From Chlamydiota bacterium (GTDB lineage: Bacteria > Chlamydiota > Chlamydiia > Chlamydiales > SM23-39): a stretch of DNA of 6,014 bases. Positions 5,562 through 6,014 of this stretch are shown here, in pieces. Every line of letters starts with the position of its first letter. The stretch's first letter is position 1. The position numbers and the translations under genes are program-made. The DNA lies in contig DAIDLB010000022.1 of assembly GCA_027449725.1 (NCBI GenBank), positions 1 through 6,014 of the forward strand. Direction: 5' to 3'. The notes beneath the pieces were generated by a model, which made no database searches, was not told the DNA's origin, and saw nothing but the letters and a program-made list of their open reading frames with translations.

Positions 5562-5568
5562 TCGGGCC

Positions 5569-6014
5569 ATGAAAGCGCCCCATTTAACACTTGCCCATGC
5601 CTACTGGAAATCACATCTCCGGCCGGGCGACGCAGCAATCGACGCGACCTCCGGCAACGGCCATGACAGCTGCCTCTTGGCGCAGCTTTTACTCAAACAC
5701 CCCGAAAGCCTCCTCATCAGCCTGGACATCCAGTCTGCGGCTCTCGAGCAAACGGAACGGCTGCTTCGGCAGACGATTCCGGAAGAGCATCTCGCCCGCG
5801 TCCTTTTCCATAGGCGCTGCCACTCAGAAATCGACCAGGTTCCCCTCCCGCATCCTCCATCGCTGATCATCTACAATCTTGGCTATCTCCCAGGCGCGGA
5901 CAAGACAGTGACAACGCAAACCGCCACCACAATGGCAAGCATCCGGAAAGCGGCCCGGCTTCTTGGCGAAAAAGGAGCCCTTTCGATCACCTGCTATCCC
6001 GGCCATCCGGAGGG
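5569..6014 (+). CDS. mnmM: YtqB/MnmM-family SAM-dependent tRNA methyltransferase (3' partial)
   Basis: The frame is open from ATG 5569 to the window end (148 complete codons). The family is a small Rossmann-fold methyltransferase. Bacterial YtqB (MnmM) methylates the 5-aminomethyl group of the wobble uridine to give mnm5(s2)U34 in tRNAs such as Lys, Glu and Gln; older annotations call it a putative rRNA methylase. Motif I DATSGNGHD (25-33) binds SAM. Asp53 in SLDIQ is the acidic residue at the end of strand 2. NLGYLPGADK (103-112) is the family hallmark, followed by T-x5-A (116-123). YPGHPEG ends the visible part, so the family's final 30-40 residues should lie just outside. No alternative start exists near the N-terminus, and no clear Shine-Dalgarno sequence precedes the ATG. 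It is divergent from tRNA-Val, 96 bp away. The fold is sure; the exact substrate is inferred from the family. Confidence 0.88.
   Translation, partial: MKAPHLTLAHAYWKSHLRPGDAAIDATSGNGHDSCLLAQLLLKHPESLLISLDIQSAALEQTERLLRQTIPEEHLARVLFHRRCHSEIDQVPLPHPPSLIIYNLGYLPGADKTVTTQTATTMASIRKAARLLGEKGALSITCYPGHPE

Noticed and set aside
5601..5870. Minus-strand open frame opposite the 5' part of the mnmM-like gene
   Set aside because: The plus-strand frame holds motif I and NLGYLPGADK; the minus-strand frame has no recognisable feature.

Overview
The window most likely comes from a chlamydia-related bacterium (phylum Chlamydiota, environmental lineage). The main reasons are the translation block infC-rpmI-rplT-pheS, which ends without pheT as in Chlamydia, and a flanking protein with the paired hydrophobic lobe typical of inclusion-membrane (Inc) proteins. 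Base composition looks roughly balanced (GC near half, judged by eye), higher than in most described chlamydiae. Genus cannot be assigned from this window.

Layout. Positions 2-916 (+ strand) hold the 3' part of a gene that began before the window. It encodes a short hydrophobic stretch, a basic and serine-rich linker, and a C-terminal domain with the two H-x-T-x motifs of 2H phosphoesterases. It converges on, and overlaps by 35 bp, a minus-strand gene (882-1937) for an Inc-like protein of unknown function. Everything from there to 5472 is read from the minus strand. In transcription order it is tRNA-Val(GAC), a shrunken threonyl-tRNA synthetase-like gene, infC, rpmI, rplT, pheS, tRNA-Ser(UGA) and the Inc-like gene. 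A 96-bp divergent promoter region (5473-5568) separates tRNA-Val from a plus-strand methyltransferase gene of the YtqB/MnmM family, which runs off the window end.

How the parts work together. The central block is a translation operon: initiation factor 3, ribosomal proteins bL35 and bL20, and the alpha subunit of phenylalanyl-tRNA synthetase, with short gaps or overlaps throughout. The gene ahead of infC sits where E. coli keeps thrS. It can be followed along ThrRS from the start of the editing domain to the end of the catalytic domain, but it lacks the TGS domain, the central catalytic motifs and the anticodon-binding domain. It is therefore probably a relic or repurposed thrS kept as an intact reading frame. 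The two tRNAs and the tRNA-modifying methyltransferase add to the translation theme. The two proteins at the left end look like lineage-specific, possibly host-directed, proteins.

Most notable: the ThrRS-like relic at the ancestral thrS position; the hydrophobic, Ser-rich, 2H-phosphoesterase protein; and two genes whose messages may have almost no 5' leader. There is no gene-free stretch longer than 300 bases. I see no mobile element, CRISPR array or rRNA.
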